A stretch of 64,000 nt of DNA, taken from Rothia sp. ZJ932. Its GTDB lineage: Bacteria > Actinomycetota > Actinomycetes > Actinomycetales > Micrococcaceae. Below, piece by piece: positions 5,173-15,361 of the stretch. The first letter of the stretch is position 1; each line of letters begins with the position of its first letter. The stretch covers positions 1,488,001 to 1,552,000 of the forward strand of contig NZ_CP070480.1 of the NCBI RefSeq assembly GCF_016924835.1, in the 5' to 3' direction. Under the pieces are notes generated by a model. It was not told the origin of the DNA and did not search any database. It saw only the letters and a list, made by a program, of their open reading frames with translations. The translations under genes and the position numbers were made by a program.

Positions 5173-7644
5173 ATGAGTTACACACCCCGCTGGCGCCGTT
5201 TCATCTCGGTAACAGCCCTCGTTTCAGCTACCTTTGTGGGTACCTCCACTCTGGCAACCGTACCCACCGCTTTTGCCGCAGAAACTCTTACTATCGCAGA
5301 GATTCAAGGAACCGGCGAAACAAGCCCCGTCGCATCCAAAGAAGTAACAACCACCGGCATTGTTACCGCGGTCTACGCAACGGGCGGTCTCAACGGCTAC
5401 TTCATTCAGACTGAAGGTTCAGCATCACTGGATTTCACTCCCGGCGCGTCTGACGGCGTATTCATTTATTCTCCCGATACTGCCTCATCTGTAACCCACG
5501 GCGATTTAGTGACCGTCACCGGCACCGTCTCGGAATACAAGGGGCAAACGCAAATTTCTGTGAAAAACGGTGGGCTCACCATTCTCAGCGGTGGTCACAG
5601 CCTACCGGCTATCACCGGGGTACTCCCCGAGGACGCGAGCGCCCGCGAAGCCCTTGAGGGCATGCTGGTACAGCCTACCGGGTCTATTACTGTCACCGAT
5701 AATTACGGCGCTAACCGCTACGGTTCTTTCTCTTTAGTAAACGGTGAGAAGCCCTTGCGCACGGCAACCGATGTGGTGGCTCCCGGCGCTGCTGCTATTG
5801 AGTACGAGGCAGCAAATAAGGCTAAGGCTTACGTTCTTGATGATGGTTCTACCGCGGATTACACCCGAGGTGGTTCCTCAACCCCTGTTCCCTACATTGG
5901 CACCGCGACCCCCTTGCGGGTGGGTGCGTCCGCCACTTTCGCCAAGCCCGTCATTATGAGTTTCAGCTTTGGCGCATGGACCTTGCAGCCCACTGCCCCG
6001 GTGAGCGGGAAAACCGCTGACAGTGACTTGCCGGTGAGCTGGACTAATACCCGTGAAGCTGCCCCCGATGCTGTGGGCGGGGAGTTAAGCATTTCTAGCT
6101 TCAACGTTCTCAACTACTTTTCAACCACCGGTGATGAGCTGACCGGTTGCAAGTACTACACTGACCGCGAGAAGAACCCGATTACTGTCTCGGGTGGTTG
6201 CGATGCCCGCGGTGCTGCAAACCAGGAGAACTTTGAGCGTCAGCAGGCAAAAATTGTAGCCGCAATCAATACCCTTGATGCTTCGGTAATTTCCCTAGAA
6301 GAAATCGAAAACTCAGCTGTTTTTGGCAAGGACCGTGATGAGGCGCTGAATACTTTGGTGGCAGCTCTCAACGCCGCTGCGGGTAGCGAGAAGTGGGCAG
6401 CAGTTGCTTCGCCTGAGAAGCTACCTTCATCTGAGGACGTCATCCGCACCGCTTTTATCTACCAGCCTACTGAGGCGACCCCGGTGGGTGAATCTGAAAT
6501 TCTCACAGACACCGCAGCCTTTAACAATGCTCGCAAGCCTCTTGCTCAGGCTTTTAAGGCGTCAACTGCTGATGATAATGACGAGATTTTCGTTGCTATC
6601 GTCAATCATTTCAAGTCAAAGGGATCAGGTTCTGGCGTCAATGCTGACTCGGGTGACGGGCAGGGTGCTTCTAATGCCTCCCGCGTTGCTCAGGCAACCG
6701 ATCTCGTGAAGTTCGCGGAGGCGCAAGAAGCCAAACACAAGACCCAGAACGTGGTACTGCTGGGGGATTTCAACGCCTATACGCAAGAAGATCCCATGCA
6801 GGTACTTTATAAGGCAGGCTACGTTAGCCTTGACACTACCTTTGATGCGGGGCATACCTACCTCTACGGTGGACGTACCGGCTCACTCGATCACGTCCTG
6901 GCATCCGGTGATTTCATTGATAACTTCACTGACGCCGATGTCTGGAACATCAACTCGGTAGAATCTATCGGTTTGGAATACTCACGTTTCAACAACAACG
7001 TCACCAACCTTTACGCCCCTAATGCTTACCGTTCCTCTGATCACGACCCGCTGATTGCTGGTTTCAACCTCTCTAAAGAAAACCCTGCACCGCTAGTTTT
7101 CACCGACGTTGTTGAGGGCGATCAGTTCTACACCGAGATTATGTGGCTGGCTCAGCGTGGCATCACCGCCGGCTGGGCAGACGGCACCTTCCGCCCTGTT
7201 ATGGGTGTAGACCGCGCTACGATGGCGGCGTTCTTCTACCGTCTGGCGGGTTCACCGAAGTTTGATGCACCAGCAACCCCCAGCTTCAGTGATGTGCCTG
7301 TAGATCACCAGTTCTACACAGAGATTGAGTGGTTCTACGCTCAGGGCATTACTACCGGTTGGGGCGAAGGTACCTTCCGCCCGGACGCTCCCGTGAACCG
7401 TAACTCCATGGCGGCTTTCTTCTACCGCTACACGGGCAGCCCCCTCTACGTTGCGCCGGTGAACTCATCGTTCGTTGACCTACCCGAGCGCGCACCCTTC
7501 TACAAGGAAATTTCATGGTTGCGTGCGCAGGGCATTACTACCGGCTGGGCAGACGGCACTTACCGCCCCTACCAGCCTATTGAACGCGCCGCGATGGCAG
7601 CTTTTATCTACCGCTACAGTGACAACGTACTCAACGAGTTCTAA
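5173..7644 (+). CDS. extracellular nuclease (ExeM/NucH-like) with three SLH domains
   Basis: 823 residues. The signal peptide ends near AFA-AET (about residue 35). An N-terminal OB-fold-like region (about 36-280) precedes an endonuclease/exonuclease/phosphatase domain (about 300-635). That domain carries ISSFNVLNYF, the acidic ISLEEIEN, IVNHFKSKGSG, LLGDFNAY and the catalytic SSDHDPL, all typical of ExeM/NucH secreted DNases. The C-terminus (about 641-823) has three S-layer homology repeats, each with the GW.(D/E)GTFRP or GTYRP motif and a following AAF.YR. The protein should cut extracellular nucleic acid while bound to the cell-wall polymer. It stands alone, with a strong terminator at 7706-7757. 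Confidence 0.9.
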   Translation: MSYTPRWRRFISVTALVSATFVGTSTLATVPTAFAAETLTIAEIQGTGETSPVASKEVTTTGIVTAVYATGGLNGYFIQTEGSASLDFTPGASDGVFIYSPDTASSVTHGDLVTVTGTVSEYKGQTQISVKNGGLTILSGGHSLPAITGVLPEDASAREALEGMLVQPTGSITVTDNYGANRYGSFSLVNGEKPLRTATDVVAPGAAAIEYEAANKAKAYVLDDGSTADYTRGGSSTPVPYIGTATPLRVGASATFAKPVIMSFSFGAWTLQPTAPVSGKTADSDLPVSWTNTREAAPDAVGGELSISSFNVLNYFSTTGDELTGCKYYTDREKNPITVSGGCDARGAANQENFERQQAKIVAAINTLDASVISLEEIENSAVFGKDRDEALNTLVAALNAAAGSEKWAAVASPEKLPSSEDVIRTAFIYQPTEATPVGESEILTDTAAFNNARKPLAQAFKASTADDNDEIFVAIVNHFKSKGSGSGVNADSGDGQGASNASRVAQATDLVKFAEAQEAKHKTQNVVLLGDFNAYTQEDPMQVLYKAGYVSLDTTFDAGHTYLYGGRTGSLDHVLASGDFIDNFTDADVWNINSVESIGLEYSRFNNNVTNLYAPNAYRSSDHDPLIAGFNLSKENPAPLVFTDVVEGDQFYTEIMWLAQRGITAGWADGTFRPVMGVDRATMAAFFYRLAGSPKFDAPATPSFSDVPVDHQFYTEIEWFYAQGITTGWGEGTFRPDAPVNRNSMAAFFYRYTGSPLYVAPVNSSFVDLPERAPFYKEISWLRAQGITTGWADGTYRPYQPIERAAMAAFIYRYSDNVLNEF

Positions 7645-7705
7645 AACGAGATGTGTTCTCAGTGGCTTAGTTTAAGTTGCTGAAGGATGCAGAGATAAGT
7701 AAAGA

Positions 7706-7757
7706 CTGCTTCCCCGATCCCTCAACCATCTGGTTCAGCTCGGGGAGCAGTCTTTTT
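7706..7757 (+). terminator. Rho-independent terminator of the SLH nuclease
   Basis: GACTGCTTCCCCGA pairs with CTCGGGGAGCAGTC, with one mismatch or bulge, followed by TTTTT. Confidence 0.8.
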
Positions 7758-7829
7758 CTCTCTGTACCCACCAAAACTAAGTAGTTTCGGTTAAGATTAC
7801 CTTCTTTAGGTGGAGGCTTCCTCTGCGCG

Positions 7830-8162
7830 GGCTGGCTGTGCCAGCCGTTTGTGCTGGCGGTGCTCACGCGCCGGTTTGTGGAGTCCATGCCGGGTGCCCC
7901 GGTCTTTCATACGTGCACCGGCGGTTTCATCTCAGATTCGAATCTGCGGCGCATATAGCGGCAAGCCGCTGTGAGAAGGTTTGAGGGCGTGAAATTCTCG
8001 GACTACTGTAAGGCGGTGGCGACGTTTATTGAAAGGGCTGAGGGTATGGACGCGGTAGGTAAGGCGCTGGGACACTCGTCACCTGAAATTACGCGCCGGT
8101 ACTATGTGCAGCGTGAAGCTGTGGTTGATTTTCGTCAGGTTTTGGGAGTGGTTGCGCCGTAG
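7830..8162 (+). pseudogene. tyrosine recombinase (integrase) remnant
   Basis: Only the C-terminal catalytic part of a phage/plasmid-type tyrosine integrase is left. In one frame, PFVLAVLTRRF, GAPVFHTCTGGFIS and NLRRI are followed by an in-frame TAG at 7956-7958. The frame then resumes with RRFEGVKFSDYCKAVATFIE and LGHSSPEITRRYYVQR, which holds the LGH and the catalytic Tyr. The usual HxLRRT motif has become FSDYCKAV, so the catalytic Arg/His box is also lost. It cannot be functional. It lies 105 bp from the 3' end of tRNA-Pro, a common integrase target, and probably marks the right edge of an old integrated element. Confidence 0.75.
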
Positions 8163-8213
8163 GTTTGTTTTGAAAGTGGCGGGTAAATGGCGGGTGCGGT
8201 CTTTTTTGGGTAC

Positions 8214-8262
8214 TAAAAAAAGCCCCTCCCGACTAGGTGTTTATCCTAGTGGGATGGGCTTT
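8214..8262. terminator. bidirectional stem-loop between integrase remnant and tRNA-Pro
   Basis: AGCCC...CCCGACTAGG pairs with CCTAGTGGGATGGGCT. A-rich sequence precedes it and TTTATTT follows. It would stop transcripts leaving the tRNA gene leftward and transcripts from the integrase remnant rightward. Confidence 0.7.
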
Positions 8263-8267
8263 ATTTG

Positions 8268-8341
<74 letters not shown>

Positions 8342-8523
8342 ATTGTGTTTCTCCCAGTGAGCTAACCCCTGAGCACTCATACCACTATACTCACCTTAAA
8401 ACAGCTTCGCAAATCAAAATTCGCTTTTTTGAGGTTTTTAGGCGCGTTCTGCATCACATTTACTCTGGTTTAGGGTTGACGCCCCTCCAGAGCCCTGCAT
8501 CTCTGCCTATGCAGAGACAGTAA

Positions 8524-8571
8524 AAAGCCCGCGTCCGCACCTGTACCAATCGGTCGGACGCGGGCTTTCAC
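8524..8571. terminator. terminator downstream of der
   Basis: An AAAGCCCGCGTCCG arm pairs exactly with CGGACGCGGGCTTT across a loop, with A and T runs on the two sides. It ends the leftward der transcript. Confidence 0.85.
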
Positions 8572-8599
8572 CTCACACGGTAGCTACCGCAGCAAGCCA

Positions 8600-10165
8600 C
8601 TAGCGAGATGAGCGCTTACCACCAGATTTACCGGACTGGCGCTCCCCCAGTGAGCGGCGTTCACGCACGCGCATGGTGACTTCAATCGGAGTACCGGTGA
8701 AGTCGAAAGTCTCGCGCAAACGGCGGGTGATGAAACGGCGGTACCCCGGATCCAAGAACCCGGTGGTGAACAGAACAAACTTGGGCGGACGCGATGACAC
8801 CTGGGTACCAAAGAGAATACGGGGCTGCTTACCACCGCGGACGGGGTGCGGGTGGGCAGCAACAATCTCACCCAAGAAGGCATTCAGACGACCGGTGGGA
8901 ATACGTGAATCCCATGACTCCAGGGAGTGTTCCAGAGCCGGTACCAGCTTATCTTTGTGCCAACCGGTCTTCGCAGAGATGTTGACGCGCGGTGCCCACG
9001 CTACGTGCGCCAGGTCGCGGTCGATTTCACGTTCCAGTAGTTCACGGCGATCCTCATCGAGGGTGTCCCACTTGTTATAAGCAAGCACCATCGCACGACC
9101 CGAATCAATTGCCATCTGAATGATGCGAACGTCCTGCTCAGAAATCGGCTCAGAAACATCGAGCAGCACCACAGCTACCTCGGCGCGCTCAATAGCGGTC
9201 TGGGTACGCAAGGACGCATAGAAGTCAGCGCCCTTTGCCATATGCACGCGGCGGCGGATACCCGCGGTATCCACAAAACGCCAGGGGCGATCACCCAAGT
9301 GAACGATTTCGTCCACGGGGTCACGGGTGGTACCCGCCAGATCGTTAACAACGGCACGTTCTTCGCCGGCAATCTTGTTCAGTAGTGATGACTTACCGAC
9401 GTTGGGGCGACCGATGAGAGCAACACGACGGGGGCCGCCGCGCACCTCGGGGTCAGCGAACTGGGAGTGCTCCGGCAGAACTTTGAGCATCGCGTCCAAC
9501 ATGTCAGCAAGACCGCGACCGTGCAAACCTGATACGGGGAAAGGCTCACCCATACCCAGTGACCACAGGCTCGCGATTTCGGGCTCTTGGTGACCATCGT
9601 CGATCTTGTTAGCGATCAGGATGATGGGCTTGTCTTCGCGGCGCAGCATACGCACGATTGCCTCATCAGTTGCGGTAATACCGACCATGGCATCGACAAC
9701 CAGCAGTACCACGTCAGCGCCAGCCACAGCGATTTCAGCCTGAGTTGCGACCTGAGCGTCGATGCCCTTTGCATCAGCCTCCCAGCCACCGGTATCAACC
9801 AGGGTGAAGTCTTTGCCAGAGTGCTCTGCCTTGTAGGAGACGCGGTCGCGGGTAACACCCGGCTTGTCTTCAACCACAGCTTCACGGCGACCCAAAATAC
9901 GGTTAATGATGGTTGATTTACCGACGTTGGGGCGACCCACAATAGCCACTACGGGGTTAGCGAGGTCATCGTCCTCTTCTTCAGCGCCAAAGCCCCAGCT
10001 CTTGAGCAGCAAGCGGTCTTCTTCATCAAGCTCATAATCTTCCAGACCAGCACGCAGGGCCTCTGCTCGCTGGTTGGCGGTTTCTTCATCAATTTCGGCT
10101 AGACGCTCGGTAACATCGTCATCGCCGCCACCAAGAAACTTATCTTCGTAGTTATCGGTACTCAT
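8600..10165 (-). CDS. der: ribosome-assembly GTPase Der (EngA)
   Basis: 521 residues. After an acidic extension of about 70 residues, typical of actinobacteria, there are two tandem GTPase domains. The first has GRPNVGKST at about 77-85, DTGGW and NKID. The second has GRPNVGKSS near 252, DTAGIRRR and NKWD. A KH-like C-terminal domain ends in a basic tail ([11 protein letters not shown]). Der binds the 50S subunit and acts late in ribosome assembly. It is the last gene of the conserved parA-scpAB-rluB-tyrA-cmk-der block, 86 bp after cmk. Confidence 0.97.
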   Translation of the reverse strand: MSTDNYEDKFLGGGDDDVTERLAEIDEETANQRAEALRAGLEDYELDEEDRLLLKSWGFGAEEEDDDLANPVVAIVGRPNVGKSTIINRILGRREAVVEDKPGVTRDRVSYKAEHSGKDFTLVDTGGWEADAKGIDAQVATQAEIAVAGADVVLLVVDAMVGITATDEAIVRMLRREDKPIILIANKIDDGHQEPEIASLWSLGMGEPFPVSGLHGRGLADMLDAMLKVLPEHSQFADPEVRGGPRRVALIGRPNVGKSSLLNKIAGEERAVVNDLAGTTRDPVDEIVHLGDRPWRFVDTAGIRRRVHMAKGADFYASLRTQTAIERAEVAVVLLDVSEPISEQDVRIIQMAIDSGRAMVLAYNKWDTLDEDRRELLEREIDRDLAHVAWAPRVNISAKTGWHKDKLVPALEHSLESWDSRIPTGRLNAFLGEIVAAHPHPVRGGKQPRILFGTQVSSRPPKFVLFTTGFLDPGYRRFITRRLRETFDFTGTPIEVTMRVRERRSLGERQSGKSGGKRSSR

Positions 10166-10251
10166 TTTTCTAAGTGCCTTCTTTCTAACTGTGTTTTTGT
10201 AAAAACGCGGAGGTCTTTATCTAAGTGAGTGTGAGGTACGGACGCAGTTCT

Positions 10252-10932
10252 TTAGGCGCCGCGTGCCTCTTCGACCGCTGCGATCACCGCTGCAATGGTC
10301 TCTTCAAAATTCAAATCTGAGGAGTCGATAAGGGTCACTCCGGGTGCTGCCTCGGTGAAGTTATTGACCTTAGAATCCTTAGCGTCGCGGGCTGATACCT
10401 GCGCCGAGAGCTGCTGGGTGCTCTGAGTGCCGCCCAACTGCAGTCCGCGGCGAGCCAACCGAACCTCTTCTGAGGCGGTAAGCAGAATACGCGCATCCGC
10501 ATCGGGTGCCACTACGGTAGTGATGTCGCGCCCCTCAGCCACCATACGGTAGCCGGAGTTCTTCATGGCATCGCGCTGCATACGAATCAAAATATCGCGT
10601 ACTGCTCGCTTGGATGCCACCGCCGATACATTCTCTGAAATAACAGGCTCGCGAATGGCATCGACAACATCTACACCGTCTACCTCGATAATCTCAGCAT
10701 CGGGAGTAGTGCCCTGCGATAGGGGAAAGTTCTGTGCCGCTTCGGCAACTGCTGCCTCATCTTCAAGGTCTACCTTTTGAGCGAGGCAGTACCAGGTGAG
10801 GGCGCGGTACATAGCACCGGTATCAAGGTAGGCAAGGTTGTAGTGCTGTGCCACAGCTTTAGCCACTGATGATTTACCAGAGCCCGAGGGGCCGTCCATC
10901 GCAATGACCAGGCGATTGCCGTAAGCGCTCAT
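10252..10932 (-). CDS. cmk: cytidylate kinase
   Basis: 226 residues, normal for the family. The P-loop MDGPSGSGKSSVAKAV lies at residues 13-28. YLDTGAMYRALTWY binds the CMP side, and VAEGRDITTVVAPDA and the LARRGLQLGG lid region are conserved. It phosphorylates CMP and dCMP. The ATG has GAGGA 7 nt upstream. It stands between tyrA and der, as in other actinobacteria. Confidence 0.97.
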   Translation of the reverse strand: MSAYGNRLVIAMDGPSGSGKSSVAKAVAQHYNLAYLDTGAMYRALTWYCLAQKVDLEDEAAVAEAAQNFPLSQGTTPDAEIIEVDGVDVVDAIREPVISENVSAVASKRAVRDILIRMQRDAMKNSGYRMVAEGRDITTVVAPDADARILLTASEEVRLARRGLQLGGTQSTQQLSAQVSARDAKDSKVNNFTEAAPGVTLIDSSDLNFEETIAAVIAAVEEARGA

Positions 10933-11045
10933 GTGTTATTCCTCGTATCGTTGTGTTCTTTACCCTTAGTTTATAGGGTTTTAGTGTCGGCGGTAGGCAA
11001 GCTATCAGCCGTAGATTCAAGCGAACCCTCGGTGCGCGTTACCTA

Positions 11046-12158
11046 TTAGCGCACAACTTTCCAGCCGCGCTCGATGAGATCCTCAACGAGCTTTTCGTGT
11101 TCGTTAGGGTTGAACGAAAGCTCCGCTAGACCCACCGGCTGACCGGGTGAGTGTTCGAGCCTGAGATCTTCAAGGTTCACACCAAGTTCGCCGATTTCAG
11201 CAAGTAGGCGAGCGATCTGACCGGGGGTATCGTCCACCAGCACCGTCATCTGAGCAAAAGCCGCTGGAGCACTGCCATGTTTACCGGGAATGCGTTTGAC
11301 ACCGTTATTACCCTCGCTCATCAGCTGTGCAAGATTCAAACGAGCGCCCGCTGCCGTTGGTGCTTCAAGGGTGCTGATGAGACGTTCAAGATCTTTGCGT
11401 ACCCCGTAAAGGGTCTCAACGATTGGCTGGGCGTTAGCTGCAAGAATTTGTACCCACAAACCCGGGTCGCTGCCGGCAATACGCACCGTATCGCGCAGCC
11501 CCTGCCCTGCCAACCCGAGGGCGTACAGGGGGGTATCTTGCAAACGCGATGCGAGTAAAGAGCTCATCACCTGCGGCACGTGACTAATCAATGCCACCGT
11601 TTGATCGTGTTCGTAGACATCAAGGTGGGTGACCGTCGCACCCAACCCAACGGCGAGATTGACAGCTTTTTTCACCGCGTCAGGACGCACCTGCTCATGC
11701 GAGCAAATAACCCACGGCATCGAGGTAAACAGCTCACCGCGGGCGGCAACGGGCCCTGACTTTTCGCGTCCTGCCATCGGGTGAGTACCCACGTAGCGGC
11801 TGGCATCAGCAGAGGAAGCCAGCACAGCCTCTAAGATGGGAGCCTTCACCGAAGCAATATCAACCACCAAAGCACCGGGGTAAACATTGAGCGCGTCAAT
11901 GACGATTTCAGCGGTGATATCAGGCGGAGTTGCCACGACCACCAGAGCAGGCTCTGACACCGGCAGGTTGTTCAAGGATGCATCACGTACTGAAGTGCCT
12001 GCACCAATATCTTGGGCAACCGCTTCAGTGGTGGGCGAAGTATCTTGAACATAAACCTCCACCCCAAGGGCACGCAGGGCAATGCCAATGGAGCTTCCCA
12101 GCAACCCCGCACCAATAATGCGTACGGGACCTTCAATGGTTGAAAAGCCTTCGTTCAT
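11046..12158 (-). CDS. tyrA: prephenate dehydrogenase
   Basis: 370 residues. An N-terminal Rossmann domain (RIIGAGLLGSSIGIAL, about 13-28) binds NAD(P). THPMAGREKSGP is the family's catalytic-region motif. A C-terminal ACT domain (MTVLVDDTPGQIARLL, about 304 on) probably senses tyrosine. It oxidatively decarboxylates prephenate to 4-hydroxyphenylpyruvate for tyrosine synthesis. Its ATG overlaps the rluB stop (TAATG), indicating translational coupling. Confidence 0.95.
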   Translation of the reverse strand: MNEGFSTIEGPVRIIGAGLLGSSIGIALRALGVEVYVQDTSPTTEAVAQDIGAGTSVRDASLNNLPVSEPALVVVATPPDITAEIVIDALNVYPGALVVDIASVKAPILEAVLASSADASRYVGTHPMAGREKSGPVAARGELFTSMPWVICSHEQVRPDAVKKAVNLAVGLGATVTHLDVYEHDQTVALISHVPQVMSSLLASRLQDTPLYALGLAGQGLRDTVRIAGSDPGLWVQILAANAQPIVETLYGVRKDLERLISTLEAPTAAGARLNLAQLMSEGNNGVKRIPGKHGSAPAAFAQMTVLVDDTPGQIARLLAEIGELGVNLEDLRLEHSPGQPVGLAELSFNPNEHEKLVEDLIERGWKVVR

Positions 12159-13318
12159 TACATTCCTACAGAGGCGAGTAGCTCACCAATTTCGACCTTG
12201 GAAAGGTTGCGAATAGTGCCCTGCTTCTGTGAGCCCAAACGTACCGGGCCCATCTGCACACGGACGAGCTTCTCGACGGGGTGACCCACAGCTTCAAACA
12301 GGCGGCGAACAATGCGGTTTTTGCCCGAGTGAATAGTCACCTCAATAAGAATATGACCGGGGGTTGAGTCAATAAGCTTGAAGGAGTCTACTCGTGAAAC
12401 GCCGTCCTCAAGGCGGATGCCCTTCTTCATCGCCGCGCCGATGCCCTGTTCCATGGGCCCGGGAACCTGCACCAGATAGGTCTTGGGCACTTCATAAGAA
12501 GGGTGAGTGAGGCGGTTAGCCAGTTCGCCGTCGTTGGTTAGCAACAGCAGACCTTCGGTTTCAACGTCGAGACGGCCCACGTGGAAGACGCGCTGTGACA
12601 TTGATTTGCGCAAGAAATTCGAAATATCGGGGCGGCCATCGGGATCTCCCATGGAAGAGACAACGCCGGTGGGCTTGTTCAGAACCATGTAGATCAGTTT
12701 GTCGTTAGTCTGAATACGCATGCCATCAACGTGAACCTCTACCTTATCGGCATCGACGCGGACGCCCAGCTCAGTCACAGTTTCACCGTTGACGGTGACG
12801 CGACCTTCTTCAATCATCTGCTCACACACGCGGCGTGAAGCAACACCTGCCTGCGCCATCAGCTTCTGCAAGCGCACACCATCGTGATCGTAAAACTCGT
12901 AGTGGTCAACCGGCGCATTCTTCGGACGACGCGGGCGATGGGGACCTGCGTAGTTATCGTTGCGCTGGTGTTTGTAATTGGGGCGGTACTCGCCGCGCTC
13001 TGAAGCGAACGCCGGACCCGAGCGGAAACCGCGTGAAGCCCCGCTCTTACCGGCGCCACCCTTAGCACCGGGCTTACCACCCTTAGAGCCAAAAGCTTTG
13101 CCCGCACCGGGCTTACCGGATTTACCGGGTTTGCCAGGCTTACCGCCACCGAAACCGGTGCCGCTTGAGCCGAAGCCAGCGCCACCGCGCGCGCCGCCTT
13201 TACCGCGTCCGCCCGCACCGGGCTTACCGCCGCGGAACTCGTTATTCTTGCCAAAACCACGACCAGCGCCACCGCGTCCGTGATTACCTGAACCGCTACC
13301 TGAACGTCCTTGTGCCAT
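12158..13318 (-). CDS. rluB: 23S rRNA pseudouridine synthase RluB with disordered N-terminus
   Basis: 386 residues. The first 140 or so are low-complexity Gly/Lys/Arg/Ala (GGKPGKPGKSGKPG and similar), probably disordered and RNA-binding. An S4 domain (RLQKLMAQAGVASRR) follows, then the RsuA/RluB catalytic domain with GRLDVETEGLLLLTNDGEL, where the Asp is the expected catalytic residue. RluB makes pseudouridine 2605 in 23S rRNA (E. coli numbering). AAAGGA lies about 10 nt before the ATG. It is coupled to tyrA. Confidence 0.93.
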   Translation of the reverse strand: MAQGRSGSGSGNHGRGGAGRGFGKNNEFRGGKPGAGGRGKGGARGGAGFGSSGTGFGGGKPGKPGKSGKPGAGKAFGSKGGKPGAKGGAGKSGASRGFRSGPAFASERGEYRPNYKHQRNDNYAGPHRPRRPKNAPVDHYEFYDHDGVRLQKLMAQAGVASRRVCEQMIEEGRVTVNGETVTELGVRVDADKVEVHVDGMRIQTNDKLIYMVLNKPTGVVSSMGDPDGRPDISNFLRKSMSQRVFHVGRLDVETEGLLLLTNDGELANRLTHPSYEVPKTYLVQVPGPMEQGIGAAMKKGIRLEDGVSRVDSFKLIDSTPGHILIEVTIHSGKNRIVRRLFEAVGHPVEKLVRVQMGPVRLGSQKQGTIRNLSKVEIGELLASVGM

Positions 13319-13403
13319 GAGAAATAATGTCCTTTATCTTCTAGAATGTGCTGTCATTATCAGCGCAGTAATTTTTCAAAATTGAGAGTGAATAAAAAAT
13401 TAT

Positions 13404-14258
13404 TTAGGAGCTTGCCACTTCAAGATCGGTCAAATCTGGCAGTAGCGGAGCTAACGGGGGCAGCTGCTCAAGGCTCTCGAACCCTAGCCGTTCAAGCAAC
13501 GCACCAGTGGTGATGTACTGGCTTGCACCGCTACCCTCTTCGGGTACTGTTTCTTCGATGAAGCCGCGCTGTTTGAGAATCCGAAAAGCAGCATCGACGC
13601 TGGTTCCTCGCACCTGCGCCACATAGGCGCGCGTTACCGGCTGCTGATAGGCAATCACTGCCAACGTTTCAAGCTGGGCGCGGGTAAGTTTTTTCGCTTG
13701 GGAACCGGTCACAAACCGGGCAACCCAGGGTGAAAAGTCAGCGCGAGCGAACAAACGCCAGCCGCCATTGATGCGTCGCAGCTCAAACCCACGAGGTTCA
13801 CAGGCGATGCCGCGGACATCTGTTCCCCCGTTGTAATCGATGTAAAGCTCATCGAGGGCTGTCTCTACAGCTCGTTCGCTAACCAAGAGCGCCGCAGCGA
13901 ATTCCCGCGTGCTCACCGGAGTGGATGCAACCGCCAAAATCGCTTCAACTGCACTTTTCACACCGCCGGGCACCATCTCAACCTTCGCAGTCATATCTGC
14001 TGAGGCAGCATGTACGCTTTCTTGATGACGGGCGGATGCGTAAGCATCAGCCTGGTCAGGAGCTGCCCAAGGATTCTCGGGGGCTTCATCTACCACCGGT
14101 TCATCAGGTGTCTCTGAAACCCGCGAATGCTCATCAGCTTCTGCCTCTTGCTGAGAGGCAACCTCTGCCGTAGCATCATCGCCATCAGGTGCCCAGTACC
14201 CGAGATTCACCAAAGACTCATCATCACGGTTAAATTCTTGACCGGGATAAATACTCAT
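13404..14258 (-). CDS. scpB: segregation and condensation protein B
   Basis: 284 residues. About 100 acidic N-terminal residues precede the tandem winged-helix ScpB core (VKSAVEAILAVASTPVS, LTRAQLETLAVIAYQQPVTRAYVAQVRG, FRILKQRGFIEE). It works with ScpA and SMC in chromosome compaction. The ATG has GAGGAGG upstream and overlaps the scpA stop by 4 bp, so the two are coupled. Confidence 0.95.
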   Translation of the reverse strand: MSIYPGQEFNRDDESLVNLGYWAPDGDDATAEVASQQEAEADEHSRVSETPDEPVVDEAPENPWAAPDQADAYASARHQESVHAASADMTAKVEMVPGGVKSAVEAILAVASTPVSTREFAAALLVSERAVETALDELYIDYNGGTDVRGIACEPRGFELRRINGGWRLFARADFSPWVARFVTGSQAKKLTRAQLETLAVIAYQQPVTRAYVAQVRGTSVDAAFRILKQRGFIEETVPEEGSGASQYITTGALLERLGFESLEQLPPLAPLLPDLTDLEVASS

Positions 14259-15106
14259 CCTCGAACCTCCTCTACAGCGTCTTGGGGCATCGGCGCCCTG
14301 CGTACCAGAATCTCACCCAGCGGTTTATCTTGATCCAGCTCAACCACACGATTGCGGTAGAGCTCAAGCAGAGCAAGAAAACGCACCACTGCGATCTCTA
14401 ATTCTGAGGACTCTTTCGCGAGTTCTTCAAACGGCAGACTCTGTTGGTTTTCTAAAGCTCGCACGATATTTTCTTCTTCACGAGCAATAGTGGTCAGAGG
14501 CTCCCGCAGATGCTCAGTGTCAACTACGGGCTGAGATTCAGCAAGTTCCGCTAAAGGATCATGCGAGGCTAGCGCTCGATGGGCAACGGACGCAAACTCC
14601 TGGGGTGTTATATCGAAAACAAGCTCAGGCAAAGCGCGAGCAAAACGTTCTTCTAACACCACATCACGAGCAAAACGCTCAGCTTCAGCACCCATACGCT
14701 GATCCAAAATATCGGCAACTTCTTTATACGCGCGATACTGAAGCAGACGAGCAAACAGCAAATCTCGAGCTTCTAAAGCAGCAAATTCGCTGGCAGTTTC
14801 AGGTTCTTTAGAAGGCAACAAACGCGCTACCTTGATATCAAGCAAGGTAGCAGCAGTAACAGTAAACTGGCTAGCTATATCAAGAGCTTGAGTACTAACG
14901 GTGGTGTAGAGAGGCTGAATAAAAGTCAGAAATTCATCAGTCACCTGCGATAGAGCAACATCAGTAACATCAAGTTTACGACGTGAGATAAGGTGCAACA
15001 AAAGATCAAAAGGACCCTCAAAATTGCCCAAGTGTAAGGTGAATTCCACACCCGATTCACCGGTTGCCTGCGGTGCCATCACGGCAGCGTCTAAATGTGC
15101 GCTCAT
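14255..15106 (-). CDS. scpA: segregation and condensation protein A (kleisin)
   Basis: 283 residues. The ScpA signature FEGPFDLLLHLISRRKLDV (about 29-47) begins the kleisin N-terminal domain that contacts SMC. A C-terminal winged-helix region (ELEIAVVRFLALLELYRNRVVELDQ) binds the other SMC head. It overlaps scpB. In most actinobacteria parA directly precedes it; here an unrelated plus-strand ORF and a long spacer separate the two. Confidence 0.95.
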   Translation of the reverse strand: MSAHLDAAVMAPQATGESGVEFTLHLGNFEGPFDLLLHLISRRKLDVTDVALSQVTDEFLTFIQPLYTTVSTQALDIASQFTVTAATLLDIKVARLLPSKEPETASEFAALEARDLLFARLLQYRAYKEVADILDQRMGAEAERFARDVVLEERFARALPELVFDITPQEFASVAHRALASHDPLAELAESQPVVDTEHLREPLTTIAREEENIVRALENQQSLPFEELAKESSELEIAVVRFLALLELYRNRVVELDQDKPLGEILVRRAPMPQDAVEEVRG

Positions 15107-15326
15107 GCGTAGTACGCGCGTCCTTCTATCTTCAAAATCTCACGACTTGCTGTATATGATTGTGCCCTGCAAAGTTTTCTTTTTCAAGGCATGGGGTTCA
15201 TTAGCTGCGCCACGTACCCCGCGTACGCTCTCACACAGCGTGGAAAAAGAACGTTTTCACGGCATCCTAGCCCAGCAGTTTCGATTCCCAGCACCACTTG
15301 CACATGCCAGCGTCAAAAAATAAGCC

Positions 15327-15355
15327 TTGCTATATTCTACACAAACGTGTACAGT
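15327..15355 (+). promoter_or_regulatory. candidate promoter
   Basis: TTGCTA and TACAGT are separated by exactly 17 bp and each matches the housekeeping consensus at four of six positions. It faces the hairpin at 15472 and the gene at 15685. Confidence 0.3.
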
Positions 15356-15361
15356 TGAGAC

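Noticed and set aside
12978-13283. Proline-rich 101-codon ORF on the plus strand
   Set aside because: Antisense shadow of the Gly-rich N-terminus of rluB; the Pro content simply mirrors Gly codons.
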